Below, one piece after another: positions 11,353 to 24,889 of a stretch of 64,000 nucleotides of DNA. Position numbers and translations under genes: made by a program. Numbering within the stretch: the stretch's first letter is position 1; each line of letters opens with the position of its first letter. This DNA is from Gavia stellata (Eukaryota > Chordata > Aves > Gaviiformes > Gaviidae): NCBI RefSeq assembly GCF_030936135.1, contig NC_082600.1:25861943-25925942 (forward strand). The letters are read 5' to 3'. The notes under the pieces were generated by a model that saw nothing but the letters and a program-made list of their open reading frames with translations, had not been told where the DNA came from and searched no databases.

Positions 11353-14300
11353 TAAAATATGATCTTAGAGCATCTGCAGAGCTAGAACATTTCTACCGCC
11401 TGTGCTCAGTGCCAGGAGCAGAGCGAGGTTTGGGCTGCAGCAGGAACCCACAAGCATACCGCTCGCCAATCCTGGCCCCGACAAGGCTTTCCTCCCACCC
11501 CTGCCCAGCTTCTGAGCAGATTTGAGTAACACCAGAGACTGGGATGAATCACGCTGCCCTGGGAGTGTGGGAGCTGGCAGCTCAGCAAAGGCTCTGGCAC
11601 CAGTGAGTTGTACAAGTGGGAACGGCCCCAACAGCTGCTGCGCTGGCTGCATCCAGCTGTGCAAGAGGGATTAGCTCTCAACATACAGGTTTGAGTCAGT
11701 AGTGCGTCAAAGAGAAGGGGAAGCCTTTGATGATGAACACAGGGGCCTGCAAAGGGAGGACAAGGAGAGAAGGTGCTCCTCAAGGCCTGGCTCTGCCACC
11801 TCCATCCCCTGGGGATGCACCCATAGGGGACCCACTGAATTGCCACCTATCCCCTGGTGTGCAAGCAAATTTGGTCCTTGAAGAGGAGGAGGGAAGAGAC
11901 TGAACCCATCTTATAGTCTCAACAACAGATTGCGCTGCCTTTGCCCAGGCTGTGGGCCAGCTGTGTGCCCTCCCACCAAATCCTGCCCCTGCGCTGGACC
12001 AGCCTGGCGCTGCTTTTTGCTGGGGCAGCGGAGGGAGCACGCAGTCGGTCTCCCCCCTGGTCACTGGGGCACGCATCCAGCCACCTCTGCAGCCCACGCA
12101 GCCTTCGGGGGAGATCAGAAGAAAGCTGCTGCTGCAGCCGGGAAGGGAGGAGGCTCTCCCAGGCACACGGGGAGCTGCAGACATGCAGCTCTGCTAAGCA
12201 CCTACTGTTCCAGCCTCCTCCCGGCAGGACTGGTGCTCCTGCATGCCGGCAAGACAGCTTATCCCCATCACTCCAATCGCCCCCAGGGAATTCCCCTTGC
12301 TCAGGACACCCAAGCACAGCCCCAGCCAAGTACCTGCCGCAGGGCAGAGCAGAGCCGAACAGTGCAGAGCAGAGAGCCCATCACACCCACCAGCCTGTCT
12401 CCTCCATGGAGAGGACCTGGGGAGTCAAATGGCCCTGGAGTATCAGAGACAAGAGGGAAACCACGGAGCTGTTGGGATGGGTACATCGGTGCATCCCAAG
12501 CCAGTGGGAGTGGGGGCATGATGCATGGCAAGGACTGGGGTTCAAGATCACCCCCAACACACACACACGCTGCAGGTGGGTGGCCCAGCACATGGGGGTG
12601 TGCAGGGCACAGATGGTCAGCACACAGCCTCTGCCGTGCCAGTGCCGCAGGCTGGCACTGCCCGCACCCACTGCACTGCCTTCCTGCCACTCTCTGACCA
12701 TGCCCACCGGCCAGCAGCTGCCCACAGCCAGCGCAAAGGGTGTCGGGAGTGATGGATGTGACAGCGGAAAACACAAGCAAGGGTTTCTTTCCCTTCAGGC
12801 AGAGAAGAAAGTGTCACATCTGGACATGTACAGCAGCCAGGCTGGGAAAGGGACAAAGCATTGGGAGGAACGAAACCATGGACTGGGAGATGCAGTATCG
12901 CCCAGAGGACACGGTGAAACAGATGGCAGATTTGGCAGCAGGGTGGTCACAGAGCGACCTGCAAGCTCTTCCCACTGCAAAAGCAGGCGACACAACACTG
13001 CGTAGGGGCTGTCAGCCCAGCCTGGCAGGTTTTGGGGGGAGGTCAAATCCTTTCAAACACACCACATCCAACAGCCAGCATCAGAGATGCTCCGTGGGCA
13101 AGTCAGCCTTGGAAAAGGGCTATTTGGGATCAGGGGGAAAATGGGAAAAAAGATCAGGATGGCAAGTTTTAGGGGCAGGGAGGCAGAGAGATTGTCCCTG
13201 TTTTTTCTGCACAAGCCTGCCTTCCCTGTACACAGGGCTATACAGCCAGGCTGGCGCTCGGGGAAGGGCTGGCAGCCCCTGCACTGCCCTACTCACCCTG
13301 CCAGCAGCGCAGGGTCCCCAGGCAGCCACCCCCTGCCCTCCATAGCATGACCACTCACATGGAAGAGAAAAGGAAAGGAAATTAAACATGAGGCGCTGCA
13401 GCAGGTGGCTGCAAAAGGAGCCTCCCCAAGCCTGCCTTCCAGGGCACTTCGGGCACAGCAGCGCTGGGACCAGGAATACAGCTGGCTGAAGAGATCTGGG
13501 GGCCCAGGCAGGGACTGGTGTCCCAGCAACAGCCACTGCAAGCCTCTCCACAGCCCAGCAGCTGTTGAGGCCCTGCCACAATTAGCAGGAATCAGACAGG
13601 CTCTGTGTCTGTTTTAGGAGAGATGCTCGGGGATGCAGCACTGATACAGAGGGGCTTTCAGAGTGGCTGCGTGTCCTGGCCCAGTCCCAGCCCAGGCTCC
13701 TACTTTCCACCTGTTTTCGGATATGCTGTTCTCCTGCCTGCATCCCCACCCAGCACATCCCAATCTGCCGCCGTGAATGCTGCTCTTGCCTGGTTGGGCT
13801 GGCCCTGCAGTGAGCACCCTGAGATCCCATACTCGGCCTCTGTGGTACCAGCAAGGCATTTACTCAATGACCGAGGGTGTCCGCCTCCTCATCCACTATG
13901 TGGTTGATGTAAGGGGCAGTTTGGTCCATGCTGTGCTGCGCAGCTGCCATCCCTGCTCTGGGAATCATCTCCCCACATGGAAACACGAAGAGCCTCTGGC
14001 CAGTTTGAGAAAACCCAAGGTGAGAGTGCACAAGACCTCAGCGCAGCCACCACCTCCCAGCCTGGCTCCCTGGGGCAGCCAGTGCTTCCAGTAAAGCATG
14101 GGCACGTCCCACCCTGAAACACCCCTCTGCTTCACCAGTGCCACCACCGCACCTGCACTTACTAGAGAGAAAAGCTGTGCAACTGAGGATCCGGCTCATC
14201 CTGACATCCCTGTGCCAACCACAGCCCAGGAGGGCGAGCAGAGCTCTGCACAGGCAGCCAAACCCTCCTCCAGAGCAGCAGGGATCAATATTTAAGTGAT

Positions 14301-16061
14301 GCTGAATCCTGCACTGTTGCCCCTTCCCTGGGGACAGGACCACCTGCAGGACACACCTCCAAGTCCTGCCCAGCTGCTTTCCATGCTTCTCCTCATGCTT
14401 CTCCTGGCAGCACAGCTCCATCGCGGGGCACATGGACATCATGCTGGAGGGAAGGGACCAAAAAAGGATCAGAAGCCAGGTGTGAGGAGCCACAGGAGGG
14501 CACTGGGAAGGCTCCCCCTAACACTCACCATGGCACGGAGAGACCCTGTGCTGAATGAGCTGCAGGACGAGCCCGAACCCGAAAGCAGGCTCCAGTGATG
14601 CCACTGGCACTGCGCAGAGCACCAGGCTGGCCGTGCACACGGGCATGGCTGCAAAACCCGGCTACCTGGATTAGCTCTGTTCAACAAGGGAGCAAGATAC
14701 CATCCTGCTGACACCAATGCCCTCCCCACTTCCCACCTCTCAACCAAGGCGAGCTCCAGGGAACGGAGAGCTTTCCCCAGCATATTCAGGTAATGGGCAG
14801 CCAGCCTGCAGCACCGAGAGCAGGACTGGACCCGAAGCTCAGCAGGTTCCATCACATGCCTGCGCACCCCTTCTCCTGCCCCAGGGGATGGGGAGGACAC
14901 AGTGTTGGCACGGTGGGCTCTCACAGGCAGCCGGGGAGGTGGAGGGACACCCTGAGCATCGCTCCCAGCTGGGACTTTAAAGGGTACAGATGTACAGAAA
15001 CTTATTCTGCCCCCAGGATATTTTCCACAAAAAAATCCCAAGCCCAAAGAAATGTAGAGTGAAATCCCTTCTCTGCTGAAACCAACTCCAACATGCCTTT
15101 CACGGGGGGCAGAAACTCACCTCCTCGTTATGGAGGGAAAGAAACCCCTGAAGTTTGACTCTGTGCAGGGGCTGTCCAAATAAACAGCCAGCCCCTCAGA
15201 TGTAGCTGCTGGGAGGAAGGAATCCTGAAACATAATGATTATGCCAGAACACACGTAAAGCTGTAGTCATGATGGTGTATGTCCAATAGTAAAAGTCCAA
15301 TTAGTAAAGTTTTGCATAGCTAGGTTTATCCAGCCCAGTGCGTAGGATGTCAGAGGGCTGTATTTGCAGAAACATCCATCCCCTGACTTTCCTACAATGA
15401 CTGAACTAACCTGAAAGTCTTTAAAATGCACCATTCTCAGGAGGTGGCCCAGCCACTGCAGCCGTTATTAGCAGTATTTGCTTTGTTGGGGTTTTTTTTT
15501 TGTTTCTGAACAAGGAAGAATTTGATGAAATTTCATGGAAGAAAGCACGAGAAATTAAAAACTTGGATGAAAGAAAATTAAACTTGATGAAAACCTCCCG
15601 ACAGAAAAATCCAATGAAACTGCCTGATGAGAAGATTAGCAGCAGCTTAATATGAAAGGAAAAAGCAATAAAGAAGACTTGGAACTAGAACAAATAAAAG
15701 AATTATGACTTTTGGAAACATATACCTGACTTAAAAGTAATCAGATTTTGTCTGATCTAAAAACTTTTTAAATTAAATGACAGACAATTTAAAACTAGAA
15801 GTTATAACAACCTACATGCTAAGGCATCAGATCACTCTCATCAGTGAAAAATAAGTCAGTAGAAATTCATGCAGCATGTCCTTCCTACCAGATCTGCTCA
15901 CTGGCTAAGCATCTGGAGCTAAAGCCTGATGAACTGCAAAAGTGGCTCTGACAGCAGCAACCTTTTGAAAGCAGAGGAAAAAAAATGCTTCAATTAATTT
16001 AGTACACTGATTAGTTTAGTCAAATTTCAGAAAATTACTGCAGGTTAACGCCAGAGAGCCT

Positions 16062-16097
16062 GGTTCCCTTTCCAAGCCCGGTTCCCTTTCCAAGCCC
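16062..16097. repeat. Perfect 18-bp tandem duplication
   Basis: Two identical adjacent copies of ggttccctttccaagccc (16062-16079 and 16080-16097) lie in otherwise AT-rich unique sequence. Confidence 0.85.
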
Positions 16098-17056
16098 AAT
16101 GAAGATGAAGTGTAAGAGGATCATCTCTACTAGTTCTGAATTCTTAAAAGCCAGAGATAATCAGGTTATATCACTGGTTATATTTTACAACTCTGATAAT
16201 AAATTTCTGTTCCTATAATATAGTATTATAGTAATACAATATAGTATAGTGATACAGTATTGTTAAATTCATCACATATACAAATAATGCTTTCATAAAC
16301 TTTTTCTTTTGTGGACCCATACATCTTAAGCAGGTTTATTTAACCAACTAGAAACCACTTTTAAATGCTTGCTTTCTGCATTTTAAATTGGATTTCATTT
16401 TCCACTGAAATACAGCTGGACCAAATTTATAATAAATAATGAAGTGATATCTAATAAACAAATGTGTCAGTCACCATTTTCTAATGCAAAAAATATAGCT
16501 ATTAAGAATCTAAATAACCATATGTTACACTGTAAACCCACTCACTTAAGCATGGTGCAGCCTCCTGCTCAGCCCTAAGTAACACAACATACTCATCACT
16601 GGGAATCAACTTGTCCTTAGGAAAAGAGCAGAAGTGTACAAACACAGCAAGATTAAAACTAGGTACTTATGTTATGGCTTTCTGCTCATTGATTTAAATT
16701 GTGACTTTAATCCATCCATCCTACTCAGGAGCAGGTCAAGAGCCAAACAAGGTGCGGATCAAACTTATTCTGAAGTCTATGAAGTTTGGTTCATTTGTCT
16801 GCCATTTTTGCCATTTTACTTCCCTTCCATGAAGTTCTGCCTCTCCCTGAGAAAAGCAGCCAAGAAACACAAGGAACGGTGCATGTCCCCAGCCTGGAGC
16901 CTGTAAGCCATGGGAGTCTCTTACTGATGTAGAGACCTCCAGACCGCTGCTTGCAGGCTCAGGGGAGCTAGGCAAACCTCCAAACTTCTGGTCATTTCTC
17001 TAATGCTGCCTTAGGGATTATCCCACGGTGACCGAATTTGTCAGAAGATAGGACAA

Positions 17057-17185
17057 ATAATCACAGAAGCGTTGAGACTGAAGGGAGATCATCTAGTCCA
17101 GCCTCCCTTCTCAAAGCAGGGTCAGCATTTGCTCAGGGCCATGTCCAGGCAGGTTTTGAATATCTCCAAGGATGGAGACTCTGCT
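17057..17185 (-). mobile_element. CR1 3'-end fragment (diverged)
   Basis: On the plus strand it reads 'gatcatctagtccagcctcc', 'ctcaaagcagggtcagca', 'ttgctcagggcc', 'ggttttgaatatctccaagg', 'atggagactc'. This is the reverse complement of a CR1 3' UTR, so the element points to the left. The terminal octamers are decayed. Confidence 0.82.
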
Positions 17186-20100
17186 CCAAGCCAGAGCCAC
17201 GCCGAGAAGACCATCCCAACCTGTTGTTGCAACCAGGTCCTCCAGCCAGGTGGGTCCCAAGCCCCAGGCTCCTGGCGGCTGTCCCAGGGCCAGCTGGGAT
17301 GCTAGCTGCGCTGGTGCCTTGTGGTCCATGGTCGGCCACTTCCAAGCCTCACAAGTCACCCCTCAGCTTGCCAGCTCTCATGTGACGTCTCAGCACCTCA
17401 GCCTGTGCCACTTCCCTGGCGTGTCATCCTAGCATGGGTCATCTTGCTGCATGGGTAGTGCAGCAAGGGGACTCCTCCGGCAGGGTCACCTTGGCTTGGT
17501 GCAACACAGGGTCCCCACGCCTTGTCTGAGGGTACCAAGGGCTCACTTTGGGCCATAGCTGGGAGCTGCTCCCCAGCCATCCTTCCAAACCTGAGGTTTG
17601 CCTTAACTCCCCCACCTCTACCTTCTCTGAATTTCGGTCTCCTGTACCCCATCCAATGCAGCACATCAAGGGGCTTGTTGTTTCAACCTCCATCACCTCC
17701 CGCCCCAGCTGCCTCCTACCACCAACTCCCAGTTAACAATAAAGAGGAGCAGGGCCAGAGCCCCTTCCTCTCTCTGTTAGGAGGAACTAAATATTACATG
17801 AAGACATATTTTTCCACCTCTCACAACCTGCCTTTTAGCACTTGGGGATGCAGTGGAGCTTGGCTTGTTCAGGTCCTGCCTCCCTCTTGGCTCACCCACA
17901 ATCTGCAGATGACAAGACACAAGATGTTGGAATCGGGTCACCCAAAGCTTTCACATGCTCCCACTGAACAGGAGCACTGAGCCGCTCTGCTCCGGTACTC
18001 CATTTTAAACACGTCTTTATCTGAGATCAAACTACGACAACATAGAAGCCCCTTCTTGGCCAAAACGGTACCCACAGGTTCTCATGGGGACCCTGCTGGG
18101 AACTGCACAGCTGATCCTGGTGTTGAAATGCTTCTGTACCATGGCATTCATGCTCCCCAGAGGCTGGGCAACATTACAGTAATTTCAATTAGGAAGGTGA
18201 TTTCTCAGCCAAAGAGGTTTTCTCTACAGCCCTTAGCATGGCTGCAGCTCTTATGCCAACACAGCCATCCACTAAGAGAGGGCTGTACTGGGAAAGGCAA
18301 GGCAGGACAGCGCTGGGGCTTAGGTAACCACCAAGATGAGTCATAAAAAGCAAATCTGGTGATATCGAGCAGCAGCTGAACCACCAGAGAGATGAGGGTG
18401 ATGCAGGAACCGGGGCAGCATGCTGGGAGAGGGGAGCCTATGCCCCCCACCAGCCTACTCCACCCCACCTCCCCCTGCCTCTGCAGAGAGGCCCTGCAGG
18501 ACCTGCTGTGCCCAGTCTCACCCATTAACCAGCAACAATAGCGGCCTGGGCAATGGGAAGGGCCTGTGCATGGCTGTTGTTGTAATGGTGTGAGCAAACT
18601 GCTGCCATTGTCCCCACCTAATAACAAGGTGTGATCACAGCCTAATTACCAGTCCCAGCCACATTTGAAGTAATAACTTCCAGCCAGCTTTTAAAAGATG
18701 TTTAGGCATCTTAAAGCGCAGGTAAATGCCAAGTGGGATCCTCCTCAAGCTCTCCTTGTTCAGGGATCTGATAGCTGGTTAGGGACTGAATGTAAGTAAT
18801 CAAGCCATAGCTGAAGGAAATTGGGACTGGAGCTGCTTCTCCTGAAATAATCTCAAAGCAAACCTGCTTTTGCTCTGAGCACAGTGCATCAGCAATGCAA
18901 TATTTTCTTCAAACTTAGGGCTAAGTACACAGAATATATTTACAGCAATTAAAGTAGGTAAGAAGAGCTGTTTCACCAAATGCGGAAGTGATAACAGTAA
19001 GAGGCTTTGGTGTTTGTAGGACTCACAGAGGAGTTAGCATTTGCACAGCACATTGATGTTTGCTTAAGAGTTTAGGTGACTGATTAGTTTAATATCAATT
19101 GAAGTCACTTGTGGGTGTTGGAGACATTTCTCCCTCTCTGCTGCTTTGGGTAAGCTCTCACAGTCTGTTAAGACGGGAGTATTTCCTGCGAGGAATATTT
19201 TAAAGCAGTGACACTCCTCCTTTTACAGCTCTGCAGATGTAGGCTCTGAATCTGTGATGAAATCTGCCTTGCTTTCCCTTGGACCAGAAGTCTCTTCGTG
19301 GAAGAGCCTACGCACACACCTGACCAGCATCCCCAGCAAGCACCGCTATTTCTGTCCCCATTTGCAGGACCACCCTATGCTTACCATTGTCAGCAGCCAC
19401 CAAACCAGGCATGAACTAGTTAACCTCAGGGAAAGCTTTGAAGAGAAGAGCAGCGACAGAGCGATTCAAGTGTTATCATGCAAAAAAATAAAAGAGCTGA
19501 AGAGCTGAAAGGCATTCTGAGGGAGTTGCAGGAAGACAGGAGCCAGGATGCTGCCATGGGAAGAAGGCAGAGGTTTAAGCTTACAGGGAAGCCAGAAAAG
19601 CCCATATGTGCTGTGGAGTCAGAGGCTGCAGGGGTGCCTGCGGCCTCCCTGCTTTTATTTATTACTTATTTGTTTGCCAATGGCTGTTTGCCAGGCTACT
19701 TAAGACAAATCCTTCCTGAAAGAGCTGCTTCTGCCTCCCTCTCCATCTGCTGCCCAGCCCTGACCACCAGTCTGCAGGGTAGCAGGGAACACGGCGAGGC
19801 CAGGGTTCAGGTCTGGTCTCAGGGCCCGTCTTTCCGCCTTCTGCTTTTTCCACACTTTCCCCCCCTCTCTCCTCTGAACAAATACCGCAAACCGCTTCAA
19901 CAGCACCTTTTATTCCAAATGGCACATTTTGCCCTCTCTCTGCTGCTCAGACAGGCAGCCTGACCTGTCACACCGCATTGTAAAACCCCAACATGGGGCA
20001 AGGTGCTTTCTCCTACCTCGTTTGCCCACCCAGCTTTCCCCTCACCTACCGCCCTCTGTCCGCTTCCCCTGAACTCTCTGAAAGGGGAGATGGCAGGAGT

Positions 20101-20869
20101 GCAGATCAGTGCTTGAGATGGTGGCTAAACGGTTAACAGGAAAAAGATGTTCATGCAGAAATAACATCCCCAGCCAGACAAAGGTCTCTCTCTCTTTCTC
20201 CTGGATAACACCCATTCTGTTCAGGAGGTTTCTGAATTGCAAACCCACTGTGCAGCACCACTGCCACTAGAGAGGATGGGAAGCAAGGGAGAAAGCAGGG
20301 CCTTGATCTGTGGACAAATCTGGATGAAGTTGTAAACTGGGGGGAGAGCAGCTTGTCCAGAGCATTAGATCATCCTGACCCGACAGCCCTTTCAGAGTCA
20401 TCAGTCTCGCAAAAGCTGGAGGGAGAAATGGGGAGAGATTCCCCCTCTTCTCCCCTGCCAGCACAAAGCGTTTCTCACACCGTCAGGTGTGGCTCCTGGA
20501 AGGAGGATTCTGTGGCCAGGATGACGTGGGGACCAAGCAGAAGCCATGGCATGACACAGCGGTGGGATGACATTTTATGTCGCATCAGAGGACAGCAGTG
20601 CAGCCCAGAGCACGGGCACTGGGAAAGGACAAGCCGGGGCTGGGGCTCGCGCTCTGCTTCTGCCGCTGGCTGACTCCAACAGCCCAGGAAAGCCCCGGCA
20701 CCTCGCTGGGCCTCAGCTGCCCATCGAGCATGGAGACAAACATTACTCAATGCCACTTTGGTACACGGTCCAGAAGGAGGGCAGGAAAAGAGTGTCTGGA
20801 GAAAGCCAAGTACCCAAAAATCTCCTACAACAGCAAACCAAACCCATCCCTGTATCCTGGATCCGCAGA

Positions 20870-21925
20870 GCTGCCCTCGCAAGCGGCCCCTAGACGGGGG
20901 CGCTGCCCACGGCGGTGCTGGCACAGCCTCCCCGGGGGTCACGCAAGTTGCCGCGATCATCCCCCAGCGCAATCCCAAGACCTGGCCCACCCGGGAGGTG
21001 CAGCCAAGCACGGGAGGGCCGCGAATAGCCCCACGCACGGCGCGGCTTCCCCACCCCAATCACCTCCCCGGCAGGACGCTCCCCCCTACCCGTCCTGCAC
21101 CCCAGGGGACCCCCCAGCCACCCCTCGCTCGAGCCCCGCCGCCCGCCGGGCCCCCCGCCCGCCGCCGCGGCAAGCGCCGGCTGAGCCCCGCAGCCCGGAC
21201 CGCGGCTGCCGCCCCGCCACCGCCTCCCGCCCCGGACTGACCTGCTGGGGGGGTCCCGGCCCTGCTCCGCTCCGGGCCGCGCGCCCGCCGCCGCGCCGCG
21301 CCCGCCGCCTCCCTCCTCCCCTCCCCTCCCCTCCCCGCGGCCCCCCCGCGCCGCCCGGCCGCGGGCTGCCTGGCCCCGGCCCCGGCAGGGGAAGGGGCCG
21401 GGGCCGCCGCTGCTCCGCCTCCCCGCCCGCCCCGCTGCGGCGGAGGGGCCGCGGTCCCCGGGCTGCTCCCCCCGCCTCACCGATGTTCGGGCGCCGGGGC
21501 CTGCGCTGCCGGCCGCCGGGCCGAAAAGCGGCCGGAGCTCCGGGCCCCGCGGGGGGAGCCGGCTCCTGGCCCGGAACGGGGCGGGCAGCCTCCCGCCGCG
21601 CTGCCTACCGTGAGCCCCGCGGCAGCCGTGCGCGGAGGAGGGGGCGAGGCCGCGGCCGGCGGCTCCGCGGTGGCCCCGGCTGCTCCGGCTGTCGGTACGG
21701 GGAGCAGGCGGGGAGCTGCCGGCAGAGCGCCGGGGCGCGGGGTCTGCGCGTCGCAGGCTATTTCTGGGCGTGAGGCTGTGCCCGCCGCATCAGCCTCTCC
21801 GAGCAGCTTCTGCGGCGCTCGGGATGGCTGCCCGGGCGTGTGCCACAGGGGGAGAGGGGAAGGGGCCTCCCGGGCAGTCAGCCAGCGCAGAGGGGGCACA
21901 CGGGGGATCAGCCCCCCAGCACAGC
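20870..21925. promoter_or_regulatory. CpG island 1, best candidate TMEM63C promoter
   Basis: This is the longest CpG-dense block left of 38 kb, with many GGGCGG/CCGCCC-type boxes. On the minus strand, splice-donor-like sites occur at ctcacg|gtaggc (exon end 21609), acatcg|gtgagg (21481) and cagcag|gtcagt (21242). A non-coding first exon of TMEM63C spliced to the exon ending at 1464 would fit. That assignment is inference: an island marks a promoter but does not name its gene. Long open frames across it on both strands are GC-rich artefacts. Confidence 0.6.
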
Positions 21926-24889
21926 GGCGGGTAGATGGGAGCATTTTAAGACCTCAACAGCATTTGCAAAACCTGTCCCGTTGACGCAGCATCGTTCAGT
22001 TGCTTGGCAGGGGTGGTAGCTAAGAAACTTCCTAGGCGTCTTATTTCTGCAGAGCAGCCATGCCTTACTGCCATCAGGAGTGACCGGCCGGTGAGACTGG
22101 GACCTGAGCCGCCAAGGTGCAAAGGGGCTTTGAGATCCTGGTTTTCCATAAGCATCCCACCCTGCTCCCCATCTCTCCAACCCATGAGGATGCAGGCAGC
22201 ACACCCCGAGCTGGAGAAATGGCCAGCAGCACACCCAAGGGTGCAATACTGGGTGTCTCGCCCGGTCACCGGTGTTCCCAACTGATGATCAGGGACACAC
22301 CTGCAACAGCCACCCAAACGTGACCACAGGGAAGTCTCACCGACGTCCCAAGTGCTTCATTGCTACTGCCTGATGTTGGGGCCTGGGGTCCCACATCTGT
22401 GGCTTCCTCAGATGCTGAGTAAACAGTGTTGCACCGCAGCGTCCTCTGAAGGCTTGTTTGAGTTCATTTCACCCCTGTTGGGCTGAAGAGGCACAATCCA
22501 GTGGCTAAGCCCCTGCCGTTCAAAGGACCTTTCAGGCTGACAAGCACAGCTATGAAAGTCACCAGCAGAAGCATCAGGGAACCAAAACATGTAATGAGCT
22601 GCCAGCCAAGAACCTCCCTTCATATTGCAAGTGGATATAGACTGGCACAGCTCATGGACCATGAGGAATCGAGCGGTGAAAACCAGGTGTCTCCCATAGT
22701 GTCTTTCCTTTTTTTTTTTCAGGCTCCCCAAGGCTGAGGTAGCACTCAGCTTATTTCTGCTCTGCTGGAGCATGGTACAGAGCACAGGTGGGCTACAACA
22801 TGATGCCTTTTGATAAAACTTCACTATAAATGAGAGCTTTATCCCCGACTGGTGACTTCTAGGAGCTACCATAGCCCGAACATATGTGTAAAACTTTAGG
22901 GAAGAGCTGAACAAAAAAAGATTTCCGAATCTCTTTCACTGCCATCTCCTTCAGCCCCAGCAATATGTTTGATGTGGAGAAGTCACACAGCTTGCCCCCT
23001 CACTCCAGACAAGCCAGCACCAGTCCTACAGCTTCACGGAGGCTTGGAGACCTTGACTGCTGCCTTGCAGCAGGTGACACTGTCTGCCTCAGGAGAGAGC
23101 AGAGAGGACTGTGCCAGTTTAGTACACGTGCTCTGCAAACACTAAGCAACGGGGGCTTGTGGGAGAAACAAATCTGTGGGGATTTTCTAAAATGTCTAGT
23201 GATTGTGATCTGCCACTGGGTCCCCAATATTCAATACCCTACTTCTCAGCAAGTGGAGACTGTTTTTCATAAGCCATGGCTTCTCTGACCTACTGAACTG
23301 GAAACCAATACACTCCATCACTTAAACTGGCAAATGCTGCTGGGAAATCTTGACTTCTGAGCAGAGCTGGTAACCTTGCTGCTGATGAGCTGCCCCAGTC
23401 CCAAAGGAGTGAACACCTGCTCCCTCTCCCTTGGCCTGCCAAGACATCAGGGATCACACAAAGCTGGGAAAATCTACCCTGTGTATAAGCCGTTCCCTGG
23501 AGATACTTGTTTCTTCCTGACTCTGGCCCAGATTGTGCCTAGCTGGAATGGAATGGAATGGAATGGAATGGAATGGAATGGAATAGAATAGAATAGAATA
23601 GAATAGAATAGAATAGAATAGAATAGAATAATAAACCAAGAGGGAAACACTGAGGAGTCCAAACAAGGAGAAAAACTCCTTCATTTTCTATTATGTATTG
23701 GGCCTCAGTGGCTGTGACTTTGGCCCAGGAAGACCCTTACAGGTACGATCTCACAAGGGCTCAGGCATCCCATGGTTTTTAAGTCCCTCCACACGCCTGG
23801 GAAGCACAAGCAGTGTGTGGCTCAGCCTCCAGCTCTGTGTGTGGAGGAGCCCGTTACCTCCTTCCCGCGCTGCTTATAACTCTGCAGCAGTGCGAGAGAG
23901 ACGTGAAGCCGCAGACGGAGTCAGCGGGAAGATGAGGCACAGGGAACTGCTTTGCAGTCGGAGCTGCAGCACTGCATCCTGCTGTCTGTGTGGTGCTCCC
24001 AATTCTAATTCCTCTTTTCTGTCACTTACGGCTTTAATATTTAAGCTGATTTTCTCCAGGCAGGCTCAGGGACTTGGGCTGAGTTTGTCTAGACACATTC
24101 CAGGCAAGATGGTGCAACTGTTCCTGAGAATGGTGTCTAGAGAAAAAGACTATTTTGCCCATGTTTAAGAAAAAGGCTGGTGGTTTCTCCTTGGGCAGCT
24201 CCAGTGTCTCTGAGCTTCGGAGCCAAACGCTGGCAAAGGTCTGGCCTTTGTCTGGGGATGTGCCTTTGAATACCCCTGTGGAACTGGTGTATGTCCCTGG
24301 AACACTGCAGTTTGCCCAGGCCAGGGGCAGACTTGAAGGGTGTGGGAAAGAAAATACCCTTTATTCCCTGGTCCCTGCTCCAGATGTCCCCATGCCGGCG
24401 GCTCCCCATGCGGATTGGCCAGCTGGGGTGCAGCTCGCATGGCTCACAAGCCCTTGGCCAGGGCTTGCCTGTAGGCAACCATCGAAGAGAGTCCTCACCT
24501 CCTTAGCGCAAGGGTGGGAGTCAGCCTGGGGCTTCATGGGGCCATGCGGTGTGGGAAGGCTGGGACACGGCACCTGGGAAGCGGGGCTGGGAATGGGCAG
24601 AGGCACAAAATGGCTGGTGCTGGCATAGTGCAGCCCTGGATGCGGCTCCAGACTTTCTTACCTGCAAACTGCTTCCAGGCCAGAATTATTTGTTTCCTTG
24701 GAGGATTTTTGCCTCATCATTCCCTTATGTTCATGCTCCAAAAGCAGGAATGAATTTCATCTCATCCCTGGGACAAGTGGGGGATTACCCTCCAGGTAGA
24801 GATGGAAACTCACACCTGAGGAGGTTGAAGTTGCTCTCACCCAGCAACGCTGGGCAGTTTCTCCTGCGGTTGGCACGGCACAGCACTGC
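21926..24889. other. Non-coding stretch between CpG islands 1 and 2
   Basis: No recognisable exon. It holds the GGAAT/AGAAT pentamer tract at 23545-23629. A pyrimidine run followed by CAG near 22722 (plus) looks like a splice acceptor but leads into no recognisable coding sequence. Confidence 0.5.
23545..23629. repeat. Two-block pentanucleotide microsatellite (GGAAT)8-(AGAAT)9
   Basis: Eight perfect GGAAT units (23545-23584) switch abruptly to nine perfect AGAAT units (23585-23629). The motif matches the unit of mammalian satellite III-type repeats, but this is only a short microsatellite. Confidence 0.95.

Larger units (their letters stand above)
6935..20869. other. Intergenic or 5' intronic DNA without recognised exons
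   Basis: This is GC-rich sequence up to about 15 kb, then an AT-richer stretch (15.2-16.6 kb). It contains CR1 pieces at 9353-9672 and 17057-17185, a CA-type microsatellite and an 18-bp tandem duplication. Many long chance open frames occur on both strands, none with recognisable protein motifs. No tRNA or other structured RNA gene was recognised. Confidence 0.5.

Noticed and set aside
11941..13005. 354-codon plus-strand open frame
   Set aside because: GC-rich region with several overlapping long frames on both strands; no motif, no membrane or signal segment of note, no splice context. Judged chance.
20577..21773. 398-codon plus-strand open frame
   Set aside because: It runs through CpG island 1; composition is almost only Pro, Arg, Ala and Gly, as expected from GC-rich DNA without stops, and no domain is visible.
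23545..23584. Satellite III-like GGAAT repeat as evidence of centromeric or foreign DNA
   Set aside because: Only eight units; a short microsatellite in unique DNA.
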